DNA from: Tetragonia tetragonoides
Lineage: Eukaryota > Streptophyta > Magnoliopsida > Caryophyllales > Aizoaceae
NCBI GenBank assembly: GCA_038025085.1
Contig: CM076148.1
Coordinates: forward strand, 16,570,501 to 16,634,500
Direction: 5' to 3'
Length of the DNA stretch: 64,000 bases
Shown here in pieces: positions 47,000 through 57,803 of the stretch; within the stretch, counting starts at the first letter, position 1, and every line of letters begins with the position of its first letter. The notes below the pieces were generated by a model. It searched no databases. It had not been told where the DNA came from and worked only from the letters and a program-made list of their open reading frames with translations. The translations under genes and the position numbers were made by a program.

Positions 47000-47221
47000 A
47001 TCAAACTATTGCACAATATTTGATTTAACCTTGTTCTTACAGCCATTTCTCACTTTTCGTGTGTCTCTTTTATTCGAAAATCAACGGTTTTTACTTAAAA
47101 CACAACACGTCTCCCGAAATCTTTTATACTAGTGTTTTCTGATTCTAAACAGCGTTTTAAATAAGGGTAAATAAAAATTAAAAAAATAAAATAAAATTTA
47201 AAAAAATGAAGATTTAAAAAA

Positions 47222-47339
47222 GGGTGCAACACGAGGACTTCCCAGGAGGTCACCCATCCTAGTACTACTCTCGCCCAAGCACACTTAACTGCGGAGTTCT
47301 GATGGGATCCGGTGCATTAGTGCTGGTATGATCGCACCC
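47222..47339 (-). rRNA. 5S rRNA gene
   Basis: Only C57T. Confidence 0.97.
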
Positions 47340-47562
47340 ATCAATCTATTGCACAATATTTGTTTTAACCTTGTTCTTACATCCATTTCTCACTTTTCGT
47401 GTGTCTCTTTTATTCGAAAATCAACGGTTTCTACTTCAAAAAGAACACGTCTCCCGAAATATTTTATACTAGTGTTTTCTGATTCTAAACAACGTTTTAA
47501 ATAAGGGTACATAAAAATAAAAAAATAAAAATAAAAATTTATAAAAATTAAGATTTAAAAAG

Positions 47563-47680
47563 GGGTGCAACACGAGGACTTCCCAGGAGGTCACCCATCC
47601 TAGTACTACACTCGCCCAAGCACGCTTAACTGCGGAGTTCTGATGGGATCCGGTGCATTAGTGCTGGTATGATCGCACCC
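47563..47680 (-). rRNA. 5S rRNA gene
   Basis: Only A71T. Confidence 0.97.
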
Positions 47681-47892
47681 ATCAAAGTATTGCACAATAT
47701 TTGTTTTAACCTTGTTCTTACAGTCATTTCTCACTTTTCGTGTGTCTCTTTTATTCGAAAATCAACGGTTTGTACTTAAAACACAACACGTCTCACGAAA
47801 TCTTTTATACTAGTGTTTTCTGATTCTAAACAGCGTTTTAAATAAGGCTACATAAAAATAAAAAAACATTTAAAAAAATGAAGCATAAAAAG

Positions 47893-48010
47893 GGGTGCAA
47901 CACGAGGACTTCCCAGGAGGTCACCCATCCTAGTACTACTCTCGCCCAAGCACGCTCCACTGCGGAGTTCTGATGGGATCCGTTGCATTAGTGCTGGAAT
48001 GATCGCACTC
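47893..48010 (-). rRNA. 5S rRNA gene
   Basis: A54G, T53G, C28A, A13T and G2A; GG-type promoter. Confidence 0.96.
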
Positions 48011-48223
48011 AACAATCTTTTCCACAATATTTGTTTTAACCTTGTTCTTACAGCCATTTCTCACTTTTCGTGTGTCTCTTTTATTCGAAAATCAACGGTT
48101 TTTACTTAAAACACAACACGTCTCCCGAAATCTTTTATACTAGTGTTTTCTGATTCTAAACAGCGTTTTAAATATGGGTACATAAAAATTAAAAAAAATT
48201 TAAAAAAATGAAGATTTAAAAAA

Positions 48224-48341
48224 GGGTGCAACACGAGGACTTCCCAGGAGGTCACCCATCCTACTACTACTCTCGCCCAAGCACGCTTAACTATGGAGTT
48301 CTAATGAGATCCGGTGCATTAGTGCTGGTATGATCGCACCC
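48224..48341 (-). rRNA. 5S rRNA gene
   Basis: C78G, C49T, G48A, C39T and C35T. Confidence 0.96.
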
Positions 48342-48568
48342 ATCAAACTGCTGCACAATATTTGTTTTAACCTTGTTCTTACAGTCATTTCTCACTTTTC
48401 GTGTGTCTCTTTTATTCGAAAATCAACGGTTTGTACTTAAAACACAACACGTCTCCCGAAATCTTTTATACTAGTGTTTTCTGATTCTAAACAGCGTTTT
48501 AAATAAGGCTACATAAAAATAAAAAAAAAAATAAAAAAAAACATTTAAAAAATTGAAGATTTAAAAAG

Positions 48569-48686
48569 GGGTGCAACACGAGGACTTCCCAGGAGGTCAC
48601 CCATCCTAGTACTACTCTCGCCCAAGCACGCTTAACTGCGGAGTTCTGATGGGATCCGGTGCATTAGTGCTGGTATGATCGGACCC
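48569..48686 (-). rRNA. 5S rRNA gene with reiterated head
   Basis: G5C only; two extra heads upstream. Counterpart of 35909-36026. Confidence 0.95.
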
Positions 48687-48688
48687 AT

Positions 48689-48752
48689 TCGGTGCATTAG
48701 TGCTGGTATGATCGCACCCATCCGGTGCATTAGTGTTGGTATGATCGCACCC
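48689..48752 (-). repeat. Two extra 5S gene-head copies
   Basis: Heads at 48689-48719 and 48722-48752 (the outer one with G17A). Confidence 0.93.
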
Positions 48753-48974
48753 ATCAAACTGTTGCACAATATTTGTTTTAACCTTGTTCTTACAGTCATT
48801 TTTCACTTTTCGTGTGTCTCTTTTATTCGAAAATCAACGGTTTGTACTTAAAACACAACACGTCTCCCGAAATCTTTTATACTAGTGTTTTCTGATTCTA
48901 GACAGCGTTTTAAATAAGGTTACATAAAAATAAAAAAAAATAAAAAAAATTTAAAAAAATGAAGATTTAAAAGA

Positions 48975-49092
48975 AGGTGCAACACGAGGATTTCCCAGGA
49001 GGTCACCCATCCTAGTACTACTCTCGCCCAAGCACACTTAACTGCGAAGTTCTGATGGGATCCGGTGAATTAGTGCTGGTATGATCGCACTC
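48975..49092 (-). rRNA. 5S rRNA gene
   Basis: C118T, G102A, C57T, C46T, G25T and G2A. Confidence 0.96.
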
Positions 49093-49316
49093 ATCAAACT
49101 ATTGCACAATATTTTGTTTTAACCTTGTTCTTACAGTCATTTTCTCACTTTTCGTGTGTCTCTTTTATTCGAAAATCAACGGTTTGTACTTAAAACACAA
49201 CACGTCTCCCGAAAACTTTTATACTAGTGTTTTCTGATTCTAAACAGCGTTTTAAATAAGGCTACATAAAAATAAAAAAAAATAAAAAAAAATTAAAAAA
49301 ATGAAGATTTAAAAAA

Positions 49317-49434
49317 GGGTGCAACACGAGGATTTCCCAGGAGGTCACTTATCCTAGTACTACTCTCGCCCAAGCACGCTTAACTGCGGCGTTCAGATGG
49401 GATCCGGTGTATTAGTGCTGGTATGATCACACCC
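49317..49434 (-). rRNA. 5S rRNA gene
   Basis: G102A, G86A, G85A, T45G, A40T, G25A and C6T; counterpart of 36317-36434. Confidence 0.95.
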
Positions 49435-49654
49435 ATCAAACTATTGCACAATATTTGTTTTAACCTTGTTCTTACAGCCATTTCTCACTTTTCGTGTGTC
49501 TCTTTTATTCCAAAATGAACGGTTTCTACTTAAAACACAACACGTCTCCCGAAATCTTTTATACTAGTGTTTTCTGATTCTAAACAGCGTTCTAAATAAG
49601 ACTACACAAAAATTAAAAAAATAAAAAAAAAAATTAAAAAATGAAGATTTAAAG

Positions 49655-49772
49655 GGTTGCAACACGAGGAGTTCCCAGGAGGTCACCCATCCTAATACTA
49701 CTCTCGCCCAAGCACGCTTAACTGCGGAGTTCGGATGGGATCCGGTGCATTAGTCCTGGTATGATCGCACCC
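49655..49772 (-). rRNA. 5S rRNA gene
   Basis: C116A, G102C, C78T, A40C and C18G; TTT-only terminator, as in its counterpart 36654-36771. Confidence 0.95.
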
Positions 49773-49994
49773 ATCAAACTATTGCACAATATTTGATTTA
49801 ACCTTATTCTTACAGCCATTTCTCACTTTTCGAGTGTCTCTTTTATTCGAAAATCAACGGTTTGTACTTAAAACACAACACGTCTCCCGAAATCTTTTAT
49901 ACTAGTGTTTTCTGATACTAAACAGCGTTTTAAATAAGGCTACATAAAAATAAAAATACTAAAAATAAATTTAAAAAAATGAAGATTTAAAAAA

Positions 49995-50112
49995 GGGTGC
50001 AACACGAGGACTTCCCAGGAGGTCGCCCATCCTAGTACTACTCTCGCCCAAGCACGATTAACTGCGGAGTTCAGATGGGATCCGGTGCATTAGTGCTGGT
50101 ATGATCGCACCC
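49995..50112 (-). rRNA. 5S rRNA gene
   Basis: T88C, G56T and A40T. Confidence 0.97.
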
Positions 50113-50334
50113 ATCAAACTATTGCACAATATTTGATTTAACCTTGTTCTTACAGCCATTTCTCACTTTTCAGGTGTCTCTTTTATTCGAAAATCAACGG
50201 TTTGTACTTAAAACACAAAACGTCTCCCGAAATCTTTTATACTAGTGTTTTCTGATTCTAAACAGCGTTTTAAATAAGGTTACATAAAAGTAAAAAAAAT
50301 TAAAAAAAAATTAAAAAAATGTAGATTTAAAAAG

Positions 50335-50452
50335 GGGTGCAACACGAGGACTTCTCAGGAGGTCACCCATCCTAGTAATACTCTCGCCCAAGCACGCTTA
50401 ACTGCGGAGTTCTGATAAGATCCGGTGGATTAGTGCTGGTATGATCGCATCC
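50335..50452 (-). rRNA. 5S rRNA gene with reiterated head
   Basis: G98A, G75T, C36T, C35T, G25C and G3A; two extra heads upstream. Confidence 0.94.
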
Positions 50453-50454
50453 AT

Positions 50455-50518
50455 CCGGTGCATTAGTGATGGTATGATCGCACCCATACGGTGCATTAGT
50501 GTTGGTATGATCGCACCC
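50455..50518 (-). repeat. Two extra 5S gene-head copies
   Basis: Heads at 50455-50485 (with G17T) and 50488-50518 (with G17A). Confidence 0.93.
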
Positions 50519-50742
50519 ATCAAACTGTTGCACAATATTTGTTTTAACCTTGTTCTTACAGTCGTTTCTCACTTTTTGTGTGTCTCTTTTATTCGAAAAT
50601 CAACGGTTTCTACTTAAAACACAACATGTCTCCCGAAAACTTTTATACTAGTGTTTTCTGATTCTAAACAGCGTTTTAAATAAAGCTACATAAAAATAAA
50701 AAAAATAAAAAAAAAACATTTAAAAAAATGAAGATTTAAAAA

Positions 50743-50850
50743 GAGTGGACTTCCTAGGAGGTCACCATCCTAGTACTACTCTCGCCCAAGCACGCTTAAC
50801 TGCGGAGTTCTGATGGGATCCGGTGCATTAGTGCTGGTATGATCGCACCC
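50743..50850 (-). pseudogene. 5S rRNA gene with 3' internal deletion
   Basis: About ten bases (roughly nt 105-114) are missing, so the 3' strand of the terminal stem cannot form. One further base is lost in box C (one C of ACCCATCC on the plus strand), with G97A. Promoter and box A are intact, so it may be transcribed into an unstable RNA. Confidence 0.9.
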
Positions 50851-51063
50851 ATCAAACTGTTGCACAATATTTGTTTTAACCTTGTTCTTACAGTCATTTC
50901 TCACTTTTCGGGTGTCTCTTTTATTCGAAAATCAACGGTTTGTACTTAAAACACAACACGTCTCCCGAAATCTTTTCTACTAGTGTTTTCTGATTCTAAA
51001 CAACGTTTTAAATAAGGCTACATAAAAATAAAAAAAAATTTAACAAAATGAAGATTTAAAAAG

Positions 51064-51181
51064 GGGTGCAACACGAGGACTTCCCAGGAGGTCACCCATC
51101 CTAGTAATACTCTCGCCCAAGCACGCTTAACTGCGGAGTTCTGATGGGATCCGGTGCGTTAGTGCTGGTATGATCGCACCC
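51064..51181 (-). rRNA. 5S rRNA gene with reiterated head
   Basis: G75T and T24C; two extra heads upstream. Confidence 0.95.
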
Positions 51182-51183
51182 AT

Positions 51184-51247
51184 CCGGTGCATTAGTGCTG
51201 GTATGATCGAACCCATCCGGTGCATTAGTGTTGGTATGATCGCACCC
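51184..51247 (-). repeat. Two extra 5S gene-head copies
   Basis: Heads at 51184-51214 (with G5T) and 51217-51247 (with G17A). Confidence 0.93.
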
Positions 51248-51470
51248 ATCAAACTGTTGCACAATATTTGTTTTAACCTTGTTTTTACAGTCATTTCTCA
51301 CTTTTCCTGTATCTCTTTTATTCGAAAACCAACGGTTTCTACTTAAAACACAACACGTCTCCCGAAATCTTTTATACTAGTGTTTTCTGATTCTAAACAA
51401 CGTTTTAAATAAGGGTACATAAAAATAAAAAAATAAAAATAAAAATTTAAAAAAAGGAAGATTTAAAAAG

Positions 51471-51588
51471 GGGTGCAACACGAGGACTTCCCAGGAGGTC
51501 ACCCATCCTAGTACTAATCTCGCCCAAGCACGCTTAACTGCGGGGTTTTGATGGGATCCGGTGCATTAGTGTTGGTATGATCGCAGCC
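51471..51588 (-). rRNA. 5S rRNA gene
   Basis: G72T, T45C, G41A, G17A and G3C. Confidence 0.96.
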
Positions 51589-51811
51589 ATCAATCTATTG
51601 CACAATATTTGTTTTAACCTTGTTCTTACAGCCATTTCTCACTTTTCGTGTGTCTCTTTTATTCGAAAATCAACGGTTTCTACTTAAAACACAACATGTC
51701 TCCCGAAATCTTTTATACTAGTGTTTTCTGATTCTAAACAACGTTTTAAATAAGGCTACATAAAAATAAAAAAAATAAAATAAAAATTTAAAAAAATAAA
51801 GATTTAAAAAG

Positions 51812-51929
51812 GGGTGCAACACGAGGACTTCCCAGGAGGTCACCCATCCTTGTTCTACTCTCGCCCAAGCACGCTTAACTGCGGAGTTCTGATGGGATCC
51901 GGTGCATTAGTGCTGGTATGATCGCACCC
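51812..51929 (-). rRNA. 5S rRNA gene
   Basis: T79A and T76A. Confidence 0.97.
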
Positions 51930-52151
51930 ATCAATCTATTGCACAATATTTGTTTTAACCTTGTTCTTACAACCATTTCTCACTTTTCGTGTGTCTCTTT
52001 TATTCGAAAGTCAACGGTTTCTACTTAAAACACAACACGTCTCCCGAAATCTTTTATACTTGTGTTTTCTGATTCCAAAACACCGTTTTAAATAAGGCTA
52101 CATAAAAATTAAAAAAATAAAATAAATTTTAAAAAATGAAGATTTAAAAAA

Positions 52152-52269
52152 GGGTGCAACACGAGGACTTCCCAGGAGGTCACCCATCCTAGTACTACTC
52201 TCGACCAAGCACGCTTAACTACGGAGTTCTAATGGGATCCGGTGCATTAGTGCTGGTATGATCGCACCC
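52152..52269 (-). rRNA. 5S rRNA gene
   Basis: G66T, C49T and C39T. Confidence 0.97.
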
Positions 52270-52320
52270 ATCCAACTATTGCACAATATTTGTTTTAACC
52301 TTTTTCTTACAGTCATTTCT

Positions 52321-52787
52321 CACTTTTCGTGTGTCTCTTTTATTCGAAAATCAACGGTGTGTACTTAAAACACAACACGTCTCCCGAAATCTTTTATACT
52401 AGTGTTTTCTGATTCTAAACAGCGTTTTAAATAAGGGGTGCAACACGAGGACTTCACAGGAGGTCACCCATCCTAGTACTACTCTCGCCCAAGCACGCTT
52501 AACTGCGGAGTTCTGATGGGATCCGGTGCATTAGTGCTGGTATGATCTCACCCATTAATCTATTGCACAATATTTGTTTTAACCTTGTTCTTGCAGCCAT
52601 TTGTCACTTTTCGTGTGTCTCTTTTATTCGAAAATCAACGGTTTGTACGTAAAACCCAACACGTCTCCCGAAATCTTTTATACTAGTGTTTTTTGATTCT
52701 AAACGGCGTTTTAAATAAGGCTACATAAAAATAAAAAATAAAAATAAAAATAAAAAATTTTAAAAAATGAAGAATTAAAAAGGGGTG
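52321..52787. repeat. Duplication E, first copy
   Basis: About 470 bp around the gene that lost its terminator; recurs 1979-1980 bp away. Confidence 0.85.
52436..52553 (-). rRNA. 5S rRNA gene without terminator tract
   Basis: G98T and C6A (breaks pair 6-113). The A/T tract that normally follows the gene is deleted: the 3' end joins directly to CCTTATTTAAAACGC. The first T4 lies deep in the spacer, so a long read-through RNA is predicted. Start-to-start distance to the preceding gene is only 284 bp. Confidence 0.95.
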
Positions 52788-52900
52788 CAACACGAGGACT
52801 TCCCAGAAGGTCACCCATCCTAGTACTACTCACGCCCAAGCACGCTTCACTGCGGAGTTCTGATGGGATCCGGTGCATTAGTGCTGGTATGATCACACCC
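52783..52900 (-). rRNA. 5S rRNA gene
   Basis: C94T, A69T, T53G and C6T. Confidence 0.97.
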
Positions 52901-53122
52901 ATCAAACTATTACAAAATATTTGTTTTAACCATGTTCTTACAGTCATTTCTCACTTTTCGTGTGTATCTTTTATTCGAAAATCAACGGTTTCTACTTAAA
53001 ACACAACACGTCTCCCGAAATATTTTATACTAGTGTTTTCTGATTCTAAACAACGTTTTAAATAAGGCTACATAAAAATTAAAAAAATTAAAAAAAATTA
53101 AAAAAAATGAAGATTTAAAAAA

Positions 53123-53240
53123 GGGTGCAACACGAGGACTTCCCAGGAGGTCACCCATCCTAGTACTACTCTCGCCCAAGCACGCTTAACTGCGGAGTTC
53201 TGATGGGATCTGGTGCATTAGTGCTGGTATGATCGCACCC
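53123..53240 (-). rRNA. 5S rRNA gene
   Basis: Only G30A. Confidence 0.97.
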
Positions 53241-53452
53241 ATCAAACTATTGCACAATATTTCTTTTAACCTTGTTCTTACAGTCATTTCTTACTTTTCG
53301 TGTGTCTGTTTTATTCGAAAATCAACGGTTTGTACTTAAAACACAACACGTCTCCCGAAATCTTTTAGACTAGTGTTTTTTGATTCTAAACAGCGTTTTA
53401 AATAAGGGTACATAAAAATAAAAAAACATTTAAAAAAATGAAGTATAAAAAG

Positions 53453-53570
53453 GGGTGCAACACAAGGACTTCCCAGGAGGTCACCCATCCTAGTATTACT
53501 CTCGCCCAAGCACGCGTAACTGCGGAGTTCTGATGGGATCCGGTGCATTAATGCTTGTATGATCGCACTC
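53453..53570 (-). rRNA. 5S rRNA gene
   Basis: C107T, G75A, A55C, C20T, C15A and G2A; GG-type promoter. Confidence 0.96.
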
Positions 53571-53791
53571 ATCAATCTTTTCCACAATATTTGTTTTAAC
53601 CTTGTTCTTACAGCCATTTCTCACTTTTCGTGTGTCTCTTTTATTCGAAAATAAACGGTTTTTTCTTAAAACACAACACGTCTCCCGAAATCTTTTATAC
53701 TAGTGTTTTCTGATTCTAAACAGCGTTTTAAATAAGGGTACATAAAAATTAAAAAAATAAAATAAAATTTAAAAACATGAAGATTTAAAAC

Positions 53792-53909
53792 GTGTGCGAC
53801 ACGACGACTTCCCAGGAGGTCACCCATCCTAGTACTACTCTCGCCCAAGCGCGCTTAACTTCGGAGTTCTTATGGGATCCGGTGCATTAGTGCTGGTATG
53901 ATCGCACCC
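53792..53909 (-). rRNA. 5S rRNA gene
   Basis: C117A, T112C, C105G, T59C, C49A and C39A. Confidence 0.96.
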
Positions 53910-54130
53910 ATCAATCTATTGCACAATATTTGTTTTAACCTTGTTCTTACAGCCATTTCTCACTTTTCGTGTGTCTCTTTTATTCGAAAATCAACGGTTT
54001 CTACTTAAAACACAACACGTCTCCCGAAATCTTTTATACTAGTGTTTTCTGATTCTAAACAGCGTTTTAAATAAGGCTACATAAAAATTAAAAAAATAAA
54101 AAAAATTTAAAAAAATGAAGATTTAAAAAA

Positions 54131-54248
54131 GGGTACAATACGAGGACTTCCCAGAGGGTCACCCATCCTAGTACTACTCTCGCCTAAGCACGCTTAACTG
54201 CGGAGTTCTGATGGGATCCGTTGCACTAGTGCTGGTATGATCGTACCC
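54131..54248 (-). rRNA. 5S rRNA gene with swapped stem pair
   Basis: C114T together with G5A converts stem pair G5-C114 into A5-U114. Also G110A, C94T, T93C, G64A, C28A and A23G; GG-type promoter. The 3' half resembles 56111-56228 and the 5' half 55092-55209, which suggests a recombinant. Confidence 0.95.
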
Positions 54249-54299
54249 AATAATCTTTTCCACAATATTTGCTTTAACCTTGTTCTTACAGTCATTTCT

Positions 54300-54766
54300 C
54301 ACTTTTCGTGTGTCTCTTTTATTCGAAAATCAACGGTGTGTACTTAAAACACAACACGTCTCCCGAAATCTTTTATACTAGTGTTTTCTGATTCTAAACA
54401 GCGTTTTAAATAAGGGGTGCAACACGAGGACTTCACAGGAGGTCACCCATCCTAGTACTACTCTCGCCCAAGCACGCTTAACTGCGGAGTTCTGATGGGA
54501 TCCGGTGCATTAGTGCTGGTATGATCTCACCCATTAATCTATTGCACAATATTTGTTTTAACCTTGTTCTTGCAGCCATTTGTCACTTTTCGTGTGTCTC
54601 TTTTATTCGAAAATCAACGGTTTGTACGTAAAACCCAACACGTCTCCCGAAATCTTTTATACTAGTGTTTTTTGATTCTAAACGGCGTTTTAAATAAGGC
54701 TACATAAAAATAAAAAATAAAAATAAAAATAAAAAATTTTAAAAAATGAAGAATTAAAAAGGGGTG
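54300..54766. repeat. Duplication E, second copy
   Basis: Counterpart of 52321-52787; ends approximate. Confidence 0.85.
54415..54532 (-). rRNA. 5S rRNA gene without terminator tract
   Basis: Near-identical duplicate of 52436-52553 (G98T, C6A, missing T-rich tract), 1979 bp away. Confidence 0.95.
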
Positions 54767-54879
54767 TAACACGAGGACTTCCCAGGAGGTCACCCATCCT
54801 AGTACTACTCTCGCCAAAGCACGCTTAATTGTGGAGTTCTGATGGGATCCGGTGCATTAGTGCTGGTATGATCGCACCC
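54762..54879 (-). rRNA. 5S rRNA gene
   Basis: G113A, G64T, G51A and G48A. Confidence 0.97.
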
Positions 54880-55091
54880 ATCAATCTATTGCACAATATT
54901 TGTTTTAACCTTGTTCTTACAGCCATTTCTCACTTTTCGTGTGTCTCTTTTATTCGAAAATCAACGGTTTCTACTTAAAATACAACACGTCTCCCGAAAT
55001 CATTTATACTAGTGCTTTCTGATTCTAAACAGCGTTTTAAATAAGGCTACATAAACATAAAAAAACATTTAAAAAAATGAAGTATAAAAAG

Positions 55092-55209
55092 GGGTGCAGC
55101 ACGAGGACTTCCCAGGAGGTCACCCATCCTAGTACTACTCTCGCCTAAGCACGCTTCACTGCGGAGTTCTGATGGGATCCGGTGCACTAGTGCTGGTATG
55201 ATCGTACCC
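55092..55209 (-). rRNA. 5S rRNA gene
   Basis: T111C, G64A, T53G, A23G and G5A; GG-type promoter. Confidence 0.96.
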
Positions 55210-55432
55210 ATCAATCTTTTCCACAATATTTGCTTTAACCTTGTTCTTACAGCCATTTCTCACTTTTCGTGTGTCTCTTTTATTTGAAAATCAACGGTTT
55301 CTACTTAAAACACAACACGTCTCCCAAAATCTTTTATACTAGTGTTTTCTGATTCTAAACAACGTTTTAAATAAGGGTACATAAAAATAAAAAAAATAAA
55401 ATAAAAATTTAAAAAAATGAAGAATTAAAAAG

Positions 55433-55550
55433 GGGTGCAACACGAGGAATTCCCAGGAGGTCTCCCATCCTAGTACTACTCTCGCCAAAGCACGCTTAAT
55501 TGTGGAGTTCTGATGGGATCCGGTGCATTAGTGCTGGTATGATCGCACCC
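55433..55550 (-). rRNA. 5S rRNA gene
   Basis: G102T, T88A, G64T, G51A and G48A. Confidence 0.96.
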
Positions 55551-55771
55551 ATCAATCTATTGCACAATATTTGTTTTAACCTTGTTCTTACAGCCATTTC
55601 TCACTTTTCGTGTGTCTCTTTTATTCGAAAATCAACGGTTTCTACTTAAAATACAACACGTCTCCCGAAATCATTTATACTAGTGTTTTCTGATTCTAAA
55701 CAGCGTTTTAAATAAGGCTACATAAAAATTAAAAAAATAAAAAAAATTTAAAAAGATGAAGATTTAAAAAA

Positions 55772-55889
55772 GGGTGCAACACGAGGACTTCCCAGGAGGT
55801 CACCCATCCTAGTACTACTCTCGCCCAAGCACGCTTCACTGCGGAGTTCTGATGGGATCCGGTGCACTAGTGCTGGTATGATCGCACCC
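55772..55889 (-). rRNA. 5S rRNA gene
   Basis: T53G and A23G. Confidence 0.97.
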
Positions 55890-56110
55890 ATCAATCTATT
55901 GCACAATATTTGTTTTAACCTTGTTCTTACAGCCATTTCTCACTTTTCGTGTGTCTCTTTTATTCGAAAATCAACGGTTTCTACTTAAAACACAACTCGT
56001 CTCCCGAAATCTTTTATACTAGTGTTTTCTGATTCTAAACAGCGTTTTAAATAAGGCTACATAAAAATTAAAAAAATAAAAAAAATTTTAAAAAATGAAG
56101 ATTTAAAAAA

Positions 56111-56228
56111 GGGTACAATACGAGGACTTCCCAGAAGGTCACCCATCCTAGTACTAGTCTCGCCCAAGCACGCTTGACTGCGGAGTTCTGATGGGACCCG
56201 ATGCATTAGTGCTGGTATGATCGCACCC
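56111..56228 (-). rRNA. 5S rRNA gene
   Basis: C114T (G5-U114 wobble), G110A, C94T, G72C, T53C, A32G and C28T. Confidence 0.95.
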
Positions 56229-56449
56229 ATCAAACTATTGCACAATATTTGTTTTAACCTTGTTCTTACAGTCATTTCTCACTTTTCGTGTGTCTCTTTT
56301 AGTCGAAAATCAACGGTTTGTACTTAAAACACAACACGTCTCCCGAAATCTTTTTTACTAGTGTTTTCTGATTCTAAACAGCGTTTTAAATAAGGCTACA
56401 TAAAAATTAAAAAAATAAAAGAAATTTTAAAAAATGAAGATTTAAAAAA

Positions 56450-56567
56450 GGGTGCAACACGAGGACTTCCCAGGAGGTCACCCATCCTAGTACTACTCTC
56501 GCCTAAGCACGCTTACCTGCGGAGTTCTGATGGGATCCGGTGCATTAGTGCTGGTATGATCGCACCC
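56450..56567 (-). rRNA. 5S rRNA gene
   Basis: G64A and T52G, both in box A. Confidence 0.97.
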
Positions 56568-56779
56568 ATCAAACTATTGCACAATATTTTTTTTAACCTT
56601 GTTCTTACAGTCATTTCTCACTTTTCGTGTGTCTCTTTTATTCGAAAATCAACGGTTTGTACTTAAAATACAACACGTCTCCCGAAATCTTTTATACTAG
56701 TGTTTTCTGATTCTAAACAGCGTTTTAAATAAGGCTACTTAAAAATAAATAAACATTTAAAAAAATGAAGTATAAAAAG

Positions 56780-56897
56780 GGGTGCAACACGAGGACTTCC
56801 CAGGAGGTCACCCATCCTAGTACTACTCTCGCCCAAGCACGCTTAACTGCGGAGTTCTGATGGGATCCGGTGCATTAGTGCTGGTATGATCGCAACC
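56780..56897 (-). rRNA. 5S rRNA gene
   Basis: G3T; GG-type promoter. Confidence 0.97.
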
Positions 56898-57119
56898 ATC
56901 AATCTTTTCCACAATATTTGTTTTAACCTTGTTCTTACAGCCATTTCTCACTTTTCGTGTGTCTCTTTTATTCGAAAATCAACGGTTTTTACTTAAAACA
57001 CAACACGTCTCCCGAAATCTTTTATACTAGTGTTTTCTGATTCTAAACAGCGTTTTAAATAAGGGTAAATAAAAATTAAAAAAATAAAATAAAATTAAAA
57101 AAAATGAAGATTTAAAAAA

Positions 57120-57237
57120 GGGTGCAACACGAAGACTTTCCAGGAGGTCACCCATCCTAGTACTACTCTCGCCTAAGCACGCTTAACTGCGGAGTTCTGA
57201 TGGGATCCGGTGCACTAGTGCTGGTATGATCGTACCC
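57120..57237 (-). rRNA. 5S rRNA gene
   Basis: C105T, G99A, G64A, A23G and G5A; GG-type promoter. Confidence 0.96.
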
Positions 57238-57460
57238 ATCAATCTTTTCCACAATATTTGCTTTAACCTTGTTCTTACAGCCATTTCTCACTTTTCGTGT
57301 GTCTCTTTTATTTGAAAATCAACGGTTTCTACTTAAAACACAACACGTCTCCCGAAATCTTTTATACTAGTGTTTTCTGATTCTAAACAACGTTTTAAAT
57401 AAGGGTACATAAAAATAAAAAAAATAAAATAAAAATTTAAAAAAATGAAGATTTAAAAAG

Positions 57461-57578
57461 GGCTGCAACACGAGGACTTCCCAGGAGGTCACCCATCCTA
57501 GTACTACTCTCGCCCGAGCACGCTTAATTGCGGAGTTTTGATGGGATCCGGTGCATTAGTGCTGGTATGATCACACCC
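57461..57578 (-). rRNA. 5S rRNA gene
   Basis: C116G, T63C, G51A, G41A and C6T. Confidence 0.96.
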
Positions 57579-57803
57579 ATCAATCTATTGCACAATATTT
57601 GTTTTAACCTTGTTCTTACAGCCATTTCTCACTTTTCGTGTGTCTCTTTTATTCGAAAATCAACGGTTTCTACTTTAAACACAACACGTTTCCCGAAATC
57701 TTTTATACTACTGTTTTCTGATTCTAAACAGCGTTTTAAATAAGGCTACATAAAAATAAAAAAAAATAAAAAAAAATATTTAAAAAATGGAAGATTTAAA
57801 AAG

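Noticed and set aside
28184..51247. CRISPR-like short direct repeats
   Set aside because: The 33-bp repeats are pieces of the 5S gene with 2-bp linkers, not repeats separated by unique spacers, in a eukaryotic array.
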